Positions 1-8,903 of a stretch of 64,000 bases of DNA are shown one piece after another (within the stretch, counting starts at the first letter, position 1; every line of letters starts with the position of its first letter). The position numbers were made by a program, and so were the translations under genes. Where the stretch lies: NCBI RefSeq assembly GCF_904846685.1, contig NZ_CAJHBQ010000001.1:744001-808000 (forward strand), read 5' to 3'. Below the pieces are notes generated by a model, which did not search any database, was not told the DNA's origin, and was given only the letters and a program-made list of their open reading frames with translations. The DNA is from Psychrobacter submarinus. GTDB lineage: Bacteria > Pseudomonadota > Gammaproteobacteria > Pseudomonadales > Moraxellaceae.

Positions 1-1
1 G

Positions 2-160
2 GCTTATCTACAGCAGCAAGAAAAACAGCTGATTGTCACTGCGCTGCAGCAGACTGGTTGGAATAAAACACAAGCTGCTGAGCTCTTAGGTACCACCTTT
101 CGCTCCTTACGCTATCGCATGAAAAAACTTGGAATTGCTGAAGAGCAACCAGACTCATAA
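2..160 (+). CDS. pilR: C-terminus of NtrC-family response regulator (PilR-like), partial
   Basis: The window opens inside a reading frame of 52 codons that ends with TAA at 158-160. The peptide is a Fis-type helix-turn-helix: a helix beginning LIVTALQQTGWNKTQAAELL, then the recognition helix TTFRSLRYRMKKLGI. This is the DNA-binding end of sigma-54-dependent activators; the RSLRYRMKKLGI ending is typical of PilR, which activates type IV pilin transcription with the kinase PilS. The receiver and AAA+ domains lie outside the window, so the pilR name rests on a short motif. Another NtrC-type regulator is possible. Confidence 0.6.
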   Translation, partial: AYLQQQEKQLIVTALQQTGWNKTQAAELLGTTFRSLRYRMKKLGIAEEQPDS

Positions 161-226
161 CTACGCTAGTTATCAGCATAGTCTAGCCATTAAGAGCTAC
201 ATACAGCTATATAATCAGCGCTCTAG

Positions 227-1765
227 CTACTTCACCGCTGGCTGGGCAACATGGCCTTTTCTAACCAGATGAATTCCTGAGTTTTGTATTTTTGGGCGTA
301 GTAAGTCAAGTGCTTGCTGCTCCCATGAGCTTTCACTACCATTCAAAGTCACATCAGGCTGCACCCCAACTTTATCGATTTTTGCACCCTCTGTAGTTAG
401 ATAGTGGGCTACCGTTAGCTTGACGGCTTGCTCATCATTTAATGCGATTACCGACTGTACCGAGCCTTTACCGTAGCTTGTCTCCCCGGCGATAGTGGCG
501 CGGTTCTGCGCCTGTAAGCTACTGGCTAACACCTCTGCTGCTGAGGCAGAATACCGGTTTTGTAAAATGACTACCGGCAACGGCGCAAGTAACGCGCTGC
601 CTTTAGTCGCTAAGATACGTGGATCGCCTTGACGGCCTTTAACTTGTACCACATCCGTATCTTTCATAAAAAGGCTGGCGACATCGATTGCCGAGGTCAG
701 CACCCCGCCTGGATTATCTCGTACGTCTAACAGCACTCCAGTGATAGGCGCGTCTAAATAAATCAGACTTTGTACTATTTTTTCGCGCGTTGTTTCTTGA
801 AAAGATGGTAGTTTTACAATAGCCACGCCATCTAGCAAACGCGTATCTATCTTCTGTGTACGTGTATGATTACGCTGGAGCGTCACTGCGCGTTTACGTC
901 GTCCGGCTTTTGATACGATGACATCGATTTGTGAGCCGGCAATACCGGTTAATAATTGTTTGATATCATTAGGCGCCCGTTCATCATCAAGCTTAAACTC
1001 GCCCACTTGGTGTAAATAATCTCCGACAGTCACGCCTTTTTGGTCTGCAGGTGAATCTTTTATCACTTCAGTCACGACCCAATGATCAGCATCCGCTTGA
1101 TAGTGCGCTTCGATACCGACATCACCCACATCGCCTTGGGTGAAAGCACGTAAGTTTTCATACGCCTCAGCATCCAAAAACTCTGCATGACTATCAAGCT
1201 TGGTCAGCATACCGCTCATAGCATTATTGAATAACACTTCATCATTGACCGGATCTATATACTCGCGGCGCACCAAATCAACGACAGCGACAAAGGTTTT
1301 AAGGGTCTCAGGAGAGATGGCTTTGAGCGATACGTTCGCCACTTCACGCGGTACCTCTTCATAGTCATCGTCAATATCGTCTGCTAATGGGCTGCTTGTA
1401 CTATCGCCAAAGGCATCGATATCATCATTGTCATCACTGTCATCCTCTGGCCAATCTTGGCTTTGATCAGAAGCGCTGGTATCGTCTTCTAAAAAATCAT
1501 CACTCCGATTATCAGTGCTGCTGTCAATCATTGGCCTGTTATCTTGTAAGCTGATCAGCTGCAGATTAGCAGTAGTATCGGTGTCCTGCTTTTGTTGCTC
1601 ACCAGCTTTGTCTATCACTTTTATCTGATCATCATTGAGCGCAGCTTGCGCAGGCCCATTCAAGCCGAACACCGCTAATAGACAAGGGCTCAGCATAGCT
1701 CGGAGCACTTGCTGCTGACTCACTGGTATTACCAAAAGAAGATTTTTGAGAGCAGATAAAGGCAT
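227..1765 (-). CDS. ctpA: S41-family carboxyl-terminal processing protease (CtpA-like)
   Basis: Periplasmic serine protease of the C-terminal processing family, 512 residues from the ATG at 1765. That ATG has an AGGTGAG ribosome site 7 nt upstream; a GTG four codons earlier is the alternative. An N-terminal hydrophobic signal ending near AQA is followed by an unusually acidic, Ser/Asp-rich linker at about residues 65-140. Then come a PDZ domain and the S41 core. The catalytic Ser (about 408, in RYSASAAEVLA) and Lys (about 433, in YGKGSVQ) are both present. The family trims periplasmic and membrane proteins. It lies convergent to the regulator fragment upstream. The linker is longer than I expect for the family. 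Confidence 0.88.
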   Translation of the reverse strand: MPLSALKNLLLVIPVSQQQVLRAMLSPCLLAVFGLNGPAQAALNDDQIKVIDKAGEQQKQDTDTTANLQLISLQDNRPMIDSSTDNRSDDFLEDDTSASDQSQDWPEDDSDDNDDIDAFGDSTSSPLADDIDDDYEEVPREVANVSLKAISPETLKTFVAVVDLVRREYIDPVNDEVLFNNAMSGMLTKLDSHAEFLDAEAYENLRAFTQGDVGDVGIEAHYQADADHWVVTEVIKDSPADQKGVTVGDYLHQVGEFKLDDERAPNDIKQLLTGIAGSQIDVIVSKAGRRKRAVTLQRNHTRTQKIDTRLLDGVAIVKLPSFQETTREKIVQSLIYLDAPITGVLLDVRDNPGGVLTSAIDVASLFMKDTDVVQVKGRQGDPRILATKGSALLAPLPVVILQNRYSASAAEVLASSLQAQNRATIAGETSYGKGSVQSVIALNDEQAVKLTVAHYLTTEGAKIDKVGVQPDVTLNGSESSWEQQALDLLRPKIQNSGIHLVRKGHVAQPAVK

Positions 1766-1923
1766 AGGAAAACTCACCTGAAAAATAAATAATTTTGTTA
1801 TATAACACCATAAGATAGCTTAAGGCTATGATAAAAACCACTTAAAGTCGGCTTAATAACTAATAAACTTTAAAAACCATAAAAGCAAAAACTATAGAGG
1901 ACAAAGCTTGCACAGCAAAGCAT

Positions 1924-1960
1924 AAAAAAGGGAAGAATAATCTCTACTCTTCCCTTTTCT
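1924..1960 (-). terminator. Rho-independent terminator of gpmI
   Basis: An 11-bp stem with arms AAAAGGGAAGA and TCTTCCCTTTT around an 11-nt loop. On the minus strand it is followed by a T-run. It lies about 85 bp past the gpmI stop codon. Confidence 0.8.
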
Positions 1961-2044
1961 ATCTTTGGCAAATGCTGATAAGACCGTTTAAATCGCCGAT
2001 TATAAGTACGCTTTAGAACTACTTATCGATTTAAGCTTATCGAC

Positions 2045-3685
2045 TTAAGCGTTAGCGATCAGTAAGTTTTCACCAGTCATCTCGCTTGGGACTTCTAGCT
2101 CCATCAACGAAAGTATCGTTGGCGCGACATCACTTAATCGGCCACCGCTACGTACTTTGACATCCTTGTCACCAATATAAATCAGTGGCACATGCTCAGT
2201 GGTATGCTGAGTATGCACCTGCCCGCTCTCATAGTCTTGCATCTGCTCACAGTTACCATGATCAGCAGTAATAAGCATATCTCCACCAGCGGCGCGCACC
2301 GCTGTCTTAACGCGGCCGATACAGACATCTAATGCCTCTACCGCCTTGACTGCTGCATCAAAGATACCGGTATGCCCTACCATATCGCCATTAGCATAGT
2401 TGACGATCAGCACATCATACTGACCAGACTCAATAGCTTCAATGAGCTCATCGGTCACCTCCGGCGCACTCATCTCTGGCTGTAGGTCGTAAGTTGCCAC
2501 ATCTGGTGAAGGCACTAAAATGCGCTCTTCTCCAGTAAACTCCTCTTCACGGCCGCCACTGAAGAAAAAGGTTACATGCGCATACTTCTCTGTCTCGGCG
2601 ATGCGTAGCTGCGTCTTACCTTGGTTTTGTAAGTACTCGCCTAAAGTGTTGCTGAGTGATGTCGGATGATAAGCGATGCTCGTTTTGGGGTTGTCCGCGA
2701 GCACGTCTGAGTACTTAGTCAACATAACAAAAGCGGCGAGCCTTGGCTGCTTATGACGCGCAAAACCTGAGAATTCATGATCAGGCAGTACAAAAGCTTG
2801 TGCCAATTCACGCGCACGATCAGAACGGAAATTCATAAAAATTACCGCATCGTCATTCTCGACAGTGCATGGGGTTTCGCCATGCTCGATAACGGTAGTT
2901 GGACTGACAAACTCGTCAGTCTCGCGCGCTTTATAGGCTGCTTGAATGGCGCCATCCGCCCGCGTTGACATGCGCTCCGCTTTCCCTTCGGTAATCAGCT
3001 CATAAGCTTTTTGTACGCGATCCCAGCGGTTATCACGATCCATAGCATAGTAACGACCGATGATACTGGCTATCTGTACGTTGCCTTCGTAGTGCGAGTT
3101 TAGTTTATTTAAATACTCTCGCAAACGATTGATATATTTATCCGCAGATTTAGGCGGCGTGTCACGACCATCTAAGAAGCAATGTACAAAAACGTTTTTG
3201 GCACCGTGAACGAGCGCGGAGTGACACATACCCTCAATATGATCTTGATGCGCATGCACACCGCCATCAGAGAGCAGGCCCATAATATGCACATTACCGC
3301 CAAGCTCATTAGCCGCTTTTACCGCACCTACTAGCGCTTCATTCTTGTAAAACTCACGACTCTCAAGCTCGCTTGAGATGAGCGTTGAGTCCTGGTAAAG
3401 AATACGTCCAGCGCCCAGATTCATATGACCGACTTCAGAGTTACCAAACTGACCCGGCGGCAGTCCGACGTCTTCTCCTGAGCCTGAAATTAATCCGTGC
3501 GGATACTGCTGATAAATCTGATCTAAGTTTGGCATATTGGCGGCAGCAATAGCATTATCGTCATTTTCTTCACGATGCCCAAAGCCATCTAATATCATTA
3601 ATACGTGTGGCGTTTTTTTATTTTGCTGATCGCTGTACTGGGTCTTGTCGTTGATAGACTCTGATGGTTGTTGCTTACTAGCCAT
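2045..3685 (-). CDS. gpmI: 2,3-bisphosphoglycerate-independent phosphoglycerate mutase
   Basis: Glycolytic and gluconeogenic enzyme interconverting 3- and 2-phosphoglycerate in the cytoplasm with bound Mn2+. It has 546 residues, slightly longer than the usual 510-515 because of a polar N-terminal extension of about 25 residues. Visible motifs are the metal site ILDGFGHRE (Asp33), the phosphorylated catalytic Ser83 in [25 protein letters not shown], and the C-terminal metal ligands [11 protein letters not shown] and HTTEHVPLI. The ATG at 3685 has GAGGAG 9 nt upstream. It is monocistronic, with its own terminator downstream and a divergent 6S RNA gene upstream. Confidence 0.97.
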   Translation of the reverse strand: MASKQQPSESINDKTQYSDQQNKKTPHVLMILDGFGHREENDDNAIAAANMPNLDQIYQQYPHGLISGSGEDVGLPPGQFGNSEVGHMNLGAGRILYQDSTLISSELESREFYKNEALVGAVKAANELGGNVHIMGLLSDGGVHAHQDHIEGMCHSALVHGAKNVFVHCFLDGRDTPPKSADKYINRLREYLNKLNSHYEGNVQIASIIGRYYAMDRDNRWDRVQKAYELITEGKAERMSTRADGAIQAAYKARETDEFVSPTTVIEHGETPCTVENDDAVIFMNFRSDRARELAQAFVLPDHEFSGFARHKQPRLAAFVMLTKYSDVLADNPKTSIAYHPTSLSNTLGEYLQNQGKTQLRIAETEKYAHVTFFFSGGREEEFTGEERILVPSPDVATYDLQPEMSAPEVTDELIEAIESGQYDVLIVNYANGDMVGHTGIFDAAVKAVEALDVCIGRVKTAVRAAGGDMLITADHGNCEQMQDYESGQVHTQHTTEHVPLIYIGDKDVKVRSGGRLSDVAPTILSLMELEVPSEMTGENLLIANA

Positions 3686-3911
3686 AGATTACCGCTCCTC
3701 AAATGAATGAAAACCTGTACTGCTTAAATAGTGAGATATTGTCAATCGAATACATATACGCAACTGGGCTTTATTGATTCAGACAATATAAAGTGGTCTA
3801 TATTAGCACACATCTTGAAATTGCTGAAAAATCGGCTTTTTATCTTCCTCTCTACTGATATATGGCAACTATTCGTGTAAATAACAAAGGGTATCAATCT
3901 GTAAATCAGAC

Positions 3912-3940
3912 TTGCAATACCTAATTTCATTGGTTAAGAT
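3912..3940 (+). promoter_or_regulatory. Sigma-70 promoter of the 6S RNA gene
   Basis: A -35 box TTGCAA at 3912-3917 and a -10 box TAAGAT at 3935-3940 are separated by exactly 17 bp. The expected transcription start near 3947 matches the 5' end inferred from the 6S RNA pairing. Confidence 0.6.
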
Positions 3941-3946
3941 AAAACT

Positions 3947-4135
3947 ATTCTGAAGTGTTGGCTAGTAGATGTTTATTCCCTGAGCCGATAATGCTTTACC
4001 AGGATGTGCTACCTATTGCTTCATTGTGTATGCCTGCACTGCTTGCAGTGTATCAGGAAACCTGCCGAGGTAATGACACATCCGCCCTGAACTTCACGGT
4101 TCATGGGTTACCATCTTACGGCGACACTTTGGTTG
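3947..4135 (+). ncRNA. ssrS: 6S RNA
   Basis: 6S RNA binds the sigma-70 RNA polymerase holoenzyme by mimicking an open promoter and is used as template for product RNAs in stationary phase. The hallmark CCCTGAGCCGATAAT is at 3978-3992. The 3' half contains GGTTCATGGGTTACC followed by CTTACGGCGACA, matching the conserved gammaproteobacterial 3' strand. The ends can pair (AAGTGT near 3953 with ACACTT near 4125), giving about 185-190 nt, close to the 184 nt of E. coli. The exact ends are inferred. A reading frame overlapping this stretch is an artefact. In many gammaproteobacteria ygfA follows ssrS; here fxsA on the other strand does. Confidence 0.88.
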
Positions 4136-4203
4136 TTACATTCGGTTAGGTGTTCTTATTTATAGCGAATACAGTAATATTCAATAAAGAGAGCACCAAC
4201 CAC

Positions 4204-4241
4204 CAAAAAGCCCCTATCTTATGCAGATAGGGGCTTTTTTT
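4204..4241. terminator. Bidirectional terminator between 6S RNA and fxsA
   Basis: A strong 12-bp stem (AGCCCCTATCT and AGATAGGGGCT with a TATGC loop) flanked by A-rich sequence on the left and a T-run on the right. It can serve the 6S precursor tail on the plus strand and fxsA on the minus strand. Confidence 0.85.
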
Positions 4242-4347
4242 ATGGACGTTCAAAATAGGAAATTAAAATTTTTAAAGACCCTACAATCTTAAAGACCACC
4301 CAAAGCGATACAAAAACCTAGCACTATAAGAGATTGAGCATTACTGG

Positions 4348-4977
4348 CTATTCGTCATTAGCCGATTTAGTGATTTTTTTGACATCTTTAGGTACATTTT
4401 TGGCCGTGCCATCTACTGTCGTATGCTGCTTAAACACATCGCTGAACGGGTTTTGTTGCTGTTGACCGAATGGATTTTGTTGATTGTTCATGCCGCCAAA
4501 CGGGTTCTGCCCGCCCATACCGCCAAACGGGTTTTGACCACCCATGCCGCCCATACCACCAGCGCCGCCCATTTGCTTAGCCATCATCTCCATCATCTTC
4601 TGCTGATTATTCATAACATAATTATTGGCTTTATCTTTGAGCAGCTTTTGCACTGGCGGCAGGACGACCAATAGCGCTAATACGTCGCTAATGACCCCAG
4701 GTATTAATAGTAAGATGCCAGCAACCGCCATCGCGACACTTTTTAGCATAGTAGATTCTTGCGGGCGCATAGCTGGGTTCATCATACCGCCAGCTTTCAT
4801 CTGCTGCGCCATCGGGTTCAGAGCTACCATACCTTTACGTATAAGCGAGATACCGATCACTGCGGCAATAATAAACCACATAAATACAAGCCAGCCACTG
4901 GTGAACTGGGCAATCAAATACCAAACCAGCATCTCAATAATAAACCAAACAATGGCAATCCCAACTATCTGACCCAT
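4348..4977 (-). CDS. fxsA: FxsA family inner-membrane protein
   Basis: Small cytoplasmic-membrane protein of the FxsA family, named for suppression of F-exclusion of phage T7; its normal role is poorly known. It has 209 residues. The first 120 carry hydrophobic segments at about 3-25, 26-45 and 77-105, matching the family fold. The rest is a low-complexity Met/Gly/Gln/Asn tail at about 140-185 with four NPF motifs, followed by a Lys-rich end. The tail is encoded by imperfect repeats near 4470-4560. The start ATG has AAGGA 9 nt upstream. It appears monocistronic. Confidence 0.85.
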   Translation of the reverse strand: MGQIVGIAIVWFIIEMLVWYLIAQFTSGWLVFMWFIIAAVIGISLIRKGMVALNPMAQQMKAGGMMNPAMRPQESTMLKSVAMAVAGILLLIPGVISDVLALLVVLPPVQKLLKDKANNYVMNNQQKMMEMMAKQMGGAGGMGGMGGQNPFGGMGGQNPFGGMNNQQNPFGQQQQNPFSDVFKQHTTVDGTAKNVPKDVKKITKSANDE

Positions 4978-5165
4978 GACGTGTCGTCCTTAAAATAAAC
5001 TTAAAAAATTAAAATGGCTAACATATGATGTATATGGGGATGGCTTGCTATACTATCAAACTTGTAGCGCATTTTTAAGTAAATAGTCATCTGATAAATG
5101 ACTTTATATTGACCTAGATGCGAAGACAGTAATCACTAGCAAAACAATCAAGATAGTGGAGAGTT

Positions 5166-5750
5166 ATGGCAATTATCATCGGAATCGATCCGGGCTCACG
5201 TATGACAGGGTATGGCATCATACGGCAAACAGGCGACAAGCTGAGTTATATAGATGCCGGCACCATTCGCACCGATACCAAAGAGATGCCTGAACGCTTA
5301 AAACGTATCTTCAATGGTTTAACTCGCATCACTCAGCATTACCTCAAATACGCTGATGAGCCTATTTATACCGCTATCGAGCAAGTATTTATGGCCGAAA
5401 ACCCAGATTCAGCGCTTAAATTAGGGCAAGCACGCGGCGCCGCTATCGCCGCTATGGTGGCGCTAGATCTAGAAGTATCCGAATATACCGCTCGGCAAAT
5501 CAAACAATCAGTCTGCGGCTATGGCGCGGCAGCTAAAGAACAAGTGCAAGATATGGTATGCCGTATTTTGACCTTAGAGGTGGTGCCGCAGCAAGACGCC
5601 GCTGATGGTCTCGCCTGCGCCATTTGTCACGCGCACTCTAGCCACTCAATGAATAAGCTCATTCTCAATAGCGCACTACGAGGCCGCAGCTCCTCTAAGA
5701 AAAAGGGTCGCTGGCGTTTAAACGAAGAGGATTTAGGCAACCTAAATTGA
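5166..5750 (+). CDS. ruvC: Crossover junction endodeoxyribonuclease RuvC
   Basis: Holliday junction resolvase that acts as a dimer with the RuvAB branch-migration motor. It has 194 residues against about 173 in E. coli; the excess is a basic C-terminal tail ([13 protein letters not shown]). All four acidic catalytic residues are visible: Asp8 in [12 protein letters not shown], Glu72 in IEQVF, and Asp144 and Asp147 in [14 protein letters not shown]. Start ATG with GGAG just upstream. ruvA and ruvB are not adjacent in this window. Confidence 0.97.
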   Translation: MAIIIGIDPGSRMTGYGIIRQTGDKLSYIDAGTIRTDTKEMPERLKRIFNGLTRITQHYLKYADEPIYTAIEQVFMAENPDSALKLGQARGAAIAAMVALDLEVSEYTARQIKQSVCGYGAAAKEQVQDMVCRILTLEVVPQQDAADGLACAICHAHSSHSMNKLILNSALRGRSSSKKKGRWRLNEEDLGNLN

Positions 5751-5803
5751 CAGTATCAGTTATGTTCTAATAAATAGATCAAAAGCTATAAAAAATTTTG
5801 TAA

Positions 5804-5836
5804 TAAAAAAACGCGCTAATATCAGCGCGTTTTTAC
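5804..5836. terminator. Bidirectional terminator between ruvC and the META lipoprotein gene
   Basis: Stem arms AAAACGCGCT and AGCGCGTTTT around a short AT loop, with an A-run before and a T-run after. It lies between two convergent genes and can serve both. Confidence 0.8.
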
Positions 5837-5884
5837 GATATGGCGGTACAGGTTTGTTAGGTTCTAGTTTAGATAGACCACTAC

Positions 5885-6826
5885 TTATTCAGAGCTATTG
5901 TCCACTAACGTACTTTCGATCACTCTATCTAGTACATAAGCGTATTGTGAATCGGCATTATCGACTAATACGGTATCAGTATCTGTCTTGAAGCGCTGCA
6001 GACGCAATATCTCATTATGCTGACCATCATGCTGATAACCATCAATGCTGCCTGCAAAGTCCATATATTGCCCTTCGCTGGTCTTTAAGCCTTGATCATC
6101 ATAAGTGATTGGCCGTACTTGCAAGCACATCTGCGTCTCATTATCCTGACACGGCGCTGATTCCGCTGCCACTTCCCAAAATATAGTCTCGCCATTACTA
6201 TTGTACTTGGCTTGTAATGTCAGTCTACCTCTCCAAACTAAAGTACTATCATCGCTAGTAACTTGCGTTAACATTGGGGTTTCAGCGTTACTGGCCGTAG
6301 CTGATATGCTGATCTGACTCTCCCCTTGCATAAGCTGATTAAGCTTGGTTTCCGCTTTATCAAGCTCGCCACAAGACATTTTGGTACTCATACTTTCACT
6401 AATCGTCAATGTATCACCTGTGAGCGCAAAAGATGCGCCCATCGTGTTGCAGCCAACGCTATAGTTCAAGATATCATTGTTTTGCGAATTAACCAGCAAA
6501 GTCACTTGTTCTTTGATAGGCGTAAGCGAGGTAATCGGCTGATCGTTATTATCCGTCGCTGTCGCTAATACCCAGCGGTAATCACTAAGCTTGGTCAATA
6601 GCTGATCCTCAGCACTTATTGACTCAGCAGTGCTAACGCTATCATTAGCATCAACCTCTGCTGCCACTTCACGCTCTTCAGTAGCCGCAGCATTAGCATC
6701 CTCATTATCTGCTACTGGAGCGTTGTCACTACAAGCACTCAAAGTCATTGCCGCTGCTAGCAAACTGGGCAAAAAAGCCGTTTTTAACGTGGTTCTCACA
6801 GCTGGTGGGTTCGTCGTCGTTAGCAT
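5885..6826 (-). CDS. Lipoprotein with META and DUF4377 domains
   Basis: Predicted lipoprotein of 313 residues from the ATG at 6826; a TTG two codons earlier is the alternative. The signal peptide ends in the lipobox LSAC followed by SDN. An Ala/Glu/Asp-rich linker precedes a META (HslJ-like) domain at about residues 75-210, with the family pattern YRWVL, VGCNTMGASF and MSTKMSCG. A C-terminal part at about 215-290 resembles DUF4377 (VRPITYDDQG and IDGYQHDGQHNEILRLQ). HslJ-type META proteins are linked to heat-induced novobiocin resistance, but the molecular function is unknown. It is monocistronic, with a shared terminator downstream. Confidence 0.8.
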   Translation of the reverse strand: MLTTTNPPAVRTTLKTAFLPSLLAAAMTLSACSDNAPVADNEDANAAATEEREVAAEVDANDSVSTAESISAEDQLLTKLSDYRWVLATATDNNDQPITSLTPIKEQVTLLVNSQNNDILNYSVGCNTMGASFALTGDTLTISESMSTKMSCGELDKAETKLNQLMQGESQISISATASNAETPMLTQVTSDDSTLVWRGRLTLQAKYNSNGETIFWEVAAESAPCQDNETQMCLQVRPITYDDQGLKTSEGQYMDFAGSIDGYQHDGQHNEILRLQRFKTDTDTVLVDNADSQYAYVLDRVIESTLVDNSSE

Positions 6827-7001
6827 AGGCAATCTCTCTTTTAAAACAAGTCTAAATTTTTACAGGTTTACGTTACTTTTTAGGGTTTACGTTACGTGGA
6901 TACTATTTATAATTATTCATCACACTTATCGCAATAAACGACTATACCAGTATAGACTGAGCCGTTTATTGTTTATATATCTTAGGGCTTATATATCTTA
7001 T

Positions 7002-7655
7002 TTAAGAGTCAGACTTAGGCTTTGCCATAACCTTAATGCTAAAACGCTCATGCATGCTGTTATAAAAGCGTGCAAGATTGTCGCCTTGCTCTAAAGGATT
7101 GACTTTCAGAGCCTTACCGAAATCAAGACCTAAATACAGTACGATATCAGCAAAAGTGAGATGATCGGTGACTAAATAGTCGCGGCCTTCAAGGGCATTG
7201 TCAAAGTAAGGTAACGCTTTAACAGCGCGAGCGATAGACGGCGCTACAAACTCTGGTACTTGCTCGACCCGCTGAGCTTTAGAAGGGTGGCTATGCTGAA
7301 ACGCTAGCATATAATTGTACAGTACTTCAAACTCAGCAATACGGCGCATAGCACAGACTTGCGCGCGCTGTACCACATCATTACCCATCACCGAGCGCTC
7401 GCCATAAACGCGGTCAAGATATTCGCAGACTGCCTGCGAGTCATTGAGCACAGTGCCATCGCCTAAAGTCAGCACTGGCACAGTTTGCATTGGATTGATA
7501 TCAGTAAAAGACTCTGAGAACTGCTCATTGCGAGCAAAGTCAATATCCACCACACTCAGATCATTCATATCGTCAACATCGATGCCTTTTGAGGCCAATA
7601 GAATAATCGCTTTACGTGGATTGGGTGCCGTGCGCGTAATATATAGCTTTTTCAT
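7002..7655 (-). CDS. Glutathione S-transferase family protein
   Basis: Two-domain GST-fold protein of 217 residues. The N-terminal thioredoxin-like domain begins MKKLYITRTAPNPRK and contains the cis-Pro loop MQTVPVL and the glutathione-contacting LNDSQAVCEYLD. An all-helical C-terminal domain carries the family N-cap motif HLTFADIVLYLGLDF. The ATG at 7655 was chosen because AGGGAAG lies 9 nt upstream; an in-frame extension of 22 codons to 7721 has no good site and no family match. Substrate unknown. It is not an obvious SspA. The 321-bp gap to the peroxiredoxin gene holds a terminator and presumably this gene's promoter. Confidence 0.85.
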   Translation of the reverse strand: MKKLYITRTAPNPRKAIILLASKGIDVDDMNDLSVVDIDFARNEQFSESFTDINPMQTVPVLTLGDGTVLNDSQAVCEYLDRVYGERSVMGNDVVQRAQVCAMRRIAEFEVLYNYMLAFQHSHPSKAQRVEQVPEFVAPSIARAVKALPYFDNALEGRDYLVTDHLTFADIVLYLGLDFGKALKVNPLEQGDNLARFYNSMHERFSIKVMAKPKSDS

Positions 7656-7847
7656 AGTAACTTCCCTGTAAGTGAATGAGTTTTGGTTGACTGTAAGAGC
7701 TTTAGTATGGTTAATTAGCATGACTAATTCGCACTGTTCATTAACCGTACTAAATAATATTTATTTTAGCTTTATGTAACGCTGCCTAATGGTCAACCTA
7801 CTTTGCTTATCATAGCAAACTTGATTAAAACTTTTGCTACGAATAGT

Positions 7848-7882
7848 AAAAAAGCTCTACAACTTTATGTCATAGAGCTTTT
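7848..7882 (-). terminator. Terminator of the 1-Cys peroxiredoxin gene
   Basis: Stem arms AAAAGCTCTA and TAGAGCTTTT around a 13-nt loop, with a run of six T on the minus strand. It lies about 95 bp past the peroxiredoxin stop. Confidence 0.75.
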
Positions 7883-7976
7883 ATTGAATACTGGCTATTA
7901 AGTTACTTTTTATTAAAACCACATATTAAAGCCACGTATTACAGTAACGTCTTAAAGTAACTTAATTCAAAGCCGC

Positions 7977-8615
7977 TTATTTGTTTGGCGCTGGAGTGGT
8001 ACGCAAATAAGGCTTCACTTCAGTATGGCCTTTTGGATAGTTAGCAGCGATATCTTCGTTTTTAACACTCGGTGGAATGATAACGTCATCGCCTTCTTTC
8101 CAATCAACAGGCGTGGCTACATTGTACTCATCCGATAATTGCATAGCATCAATGACGCGCACGATCTCATCAAAGTTACGGCCACAGCTGGCTGGATAAG
8201 TCAGCGTTAAGCGCACCTTTTTATTTGGATCGATAATAAATACGCTACGGACTGTGGCAGTATCATCAGCGTTGGGGTGAATCATGTCATAAAGATCAGC
8301 CACTTTACGATCGGAATCGGCAATGATAGGGAAATTCACGGCAGTGCCTTGAGTTTCTTCAATATCCTTCGCCCAGCCCTTATGATCATCTAAACCGTCT
8401 ACTGACAAGGCGATTGGCTTGACATTACGTTTTTGAAACTCGCCGCCTAGCGCTGCGGTACGGCCCAGCTCTGTCGTACAAACTGGCGTGTAATCTGCAG
8501 GATGTGAGAAAAGCACCACCCAGCTATCACCTGCCCAATCATAAAAATTAATACTGCCTTCGGTTGTGACTGCATCAAAATTTGGAGCGTCGTCACCTAA
8601 ACGTAAAACTGCCAT
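7977..8615 (-). CDS. Peroxiredoxin, 1-Cys (Prx6/AhpC-TSA) type
   Basis: Thiol peroxidase reducing hydrogen peroxide and organic peroxides. It has 212 residues from the ATG at 8615, chosen because AAGGAT lies 7 nt upstream and the family begins at MAVLRLGDDAPNF. The long in-frame extension upstream does not resemble the family. The peroxidatic Cys46 lies in the PxxxTxxC motif HPADYTPVCTTELG. A second Cys near 145 (YPASCGRNFDE) is common in Prx6 homologues. The C-terminal PVDWKEGDDVIIPP is the Prx6 dimerisation tail. The electron donor cannot be read from the sequence. Confidence 0.93.
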   Translation of the reverse strand: MAVLRLGDDAPNFDAVTTEGSINFYDWAGDSWVVLFSHPADYTPVCTTELGRTAALGGEFQKRNVKPIALSVDGLDDHKGWAKDIEETQGTAVNFPIIADSDRKVADLYDMIHPNADDTATVRSVFIIDPNKKVRLTLTYPASCGRNFDEIVRVIDAMQLSDEYNVATPVDWKEGDDVIIPPSVKNEDIAANYPKGHTEVKPYLRTTPAPNK

Positions 8616-8819
8616 AATAGTATCCTTGTTATTAGTGTTTGAAATTATTAATGTTTCAGCGTCAGCGCCTACAGGGCTGCCACGCTGTATTGTTATCATA
8701 GCTATATAACGTTGTACAACTATATAGCTATATCTAGTAAACAAGCTTCTTAAGTTTACCAAAACAGTTATGAATGTCTTGTAAGATATTGTAATGCGCT
8801 TATTCTGTTTAGTGATAAG

Positions 8820-8856
8820 CAAAAAGCCCACTCCTAGATTACTAGAAATGGGCTCA
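8820..8856 (-). terminator. Terminator of glnS
   Basis: On the minus strand a stem GCCCATTTCTAG pairs with CTAGGAGTGGGC (G-U pairs allowed), followed by TTTTTGC. It lies about 50 bp past the glnS stop. Confidence 0.7.
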
Positions 8857-8903
8857 TTTGCAAACTAATATTGATAGTTCATGTTGATAGTTAAGATCAA
8901 TAC

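Noticed and set aside
3742..3930. Minus-strand reading frame of 62 codons upstream of gpmI
   Set aside because: It overlaps the 6S promoter region, lacks a ribosome site and resembles nothing.
3955..4149. A 64-codon reading frame on the plus strand
   Set aside because: It lies over the 6S RNA gene; the conserved RNA hallmark and promoter explain the sequence better, and the product looks random.
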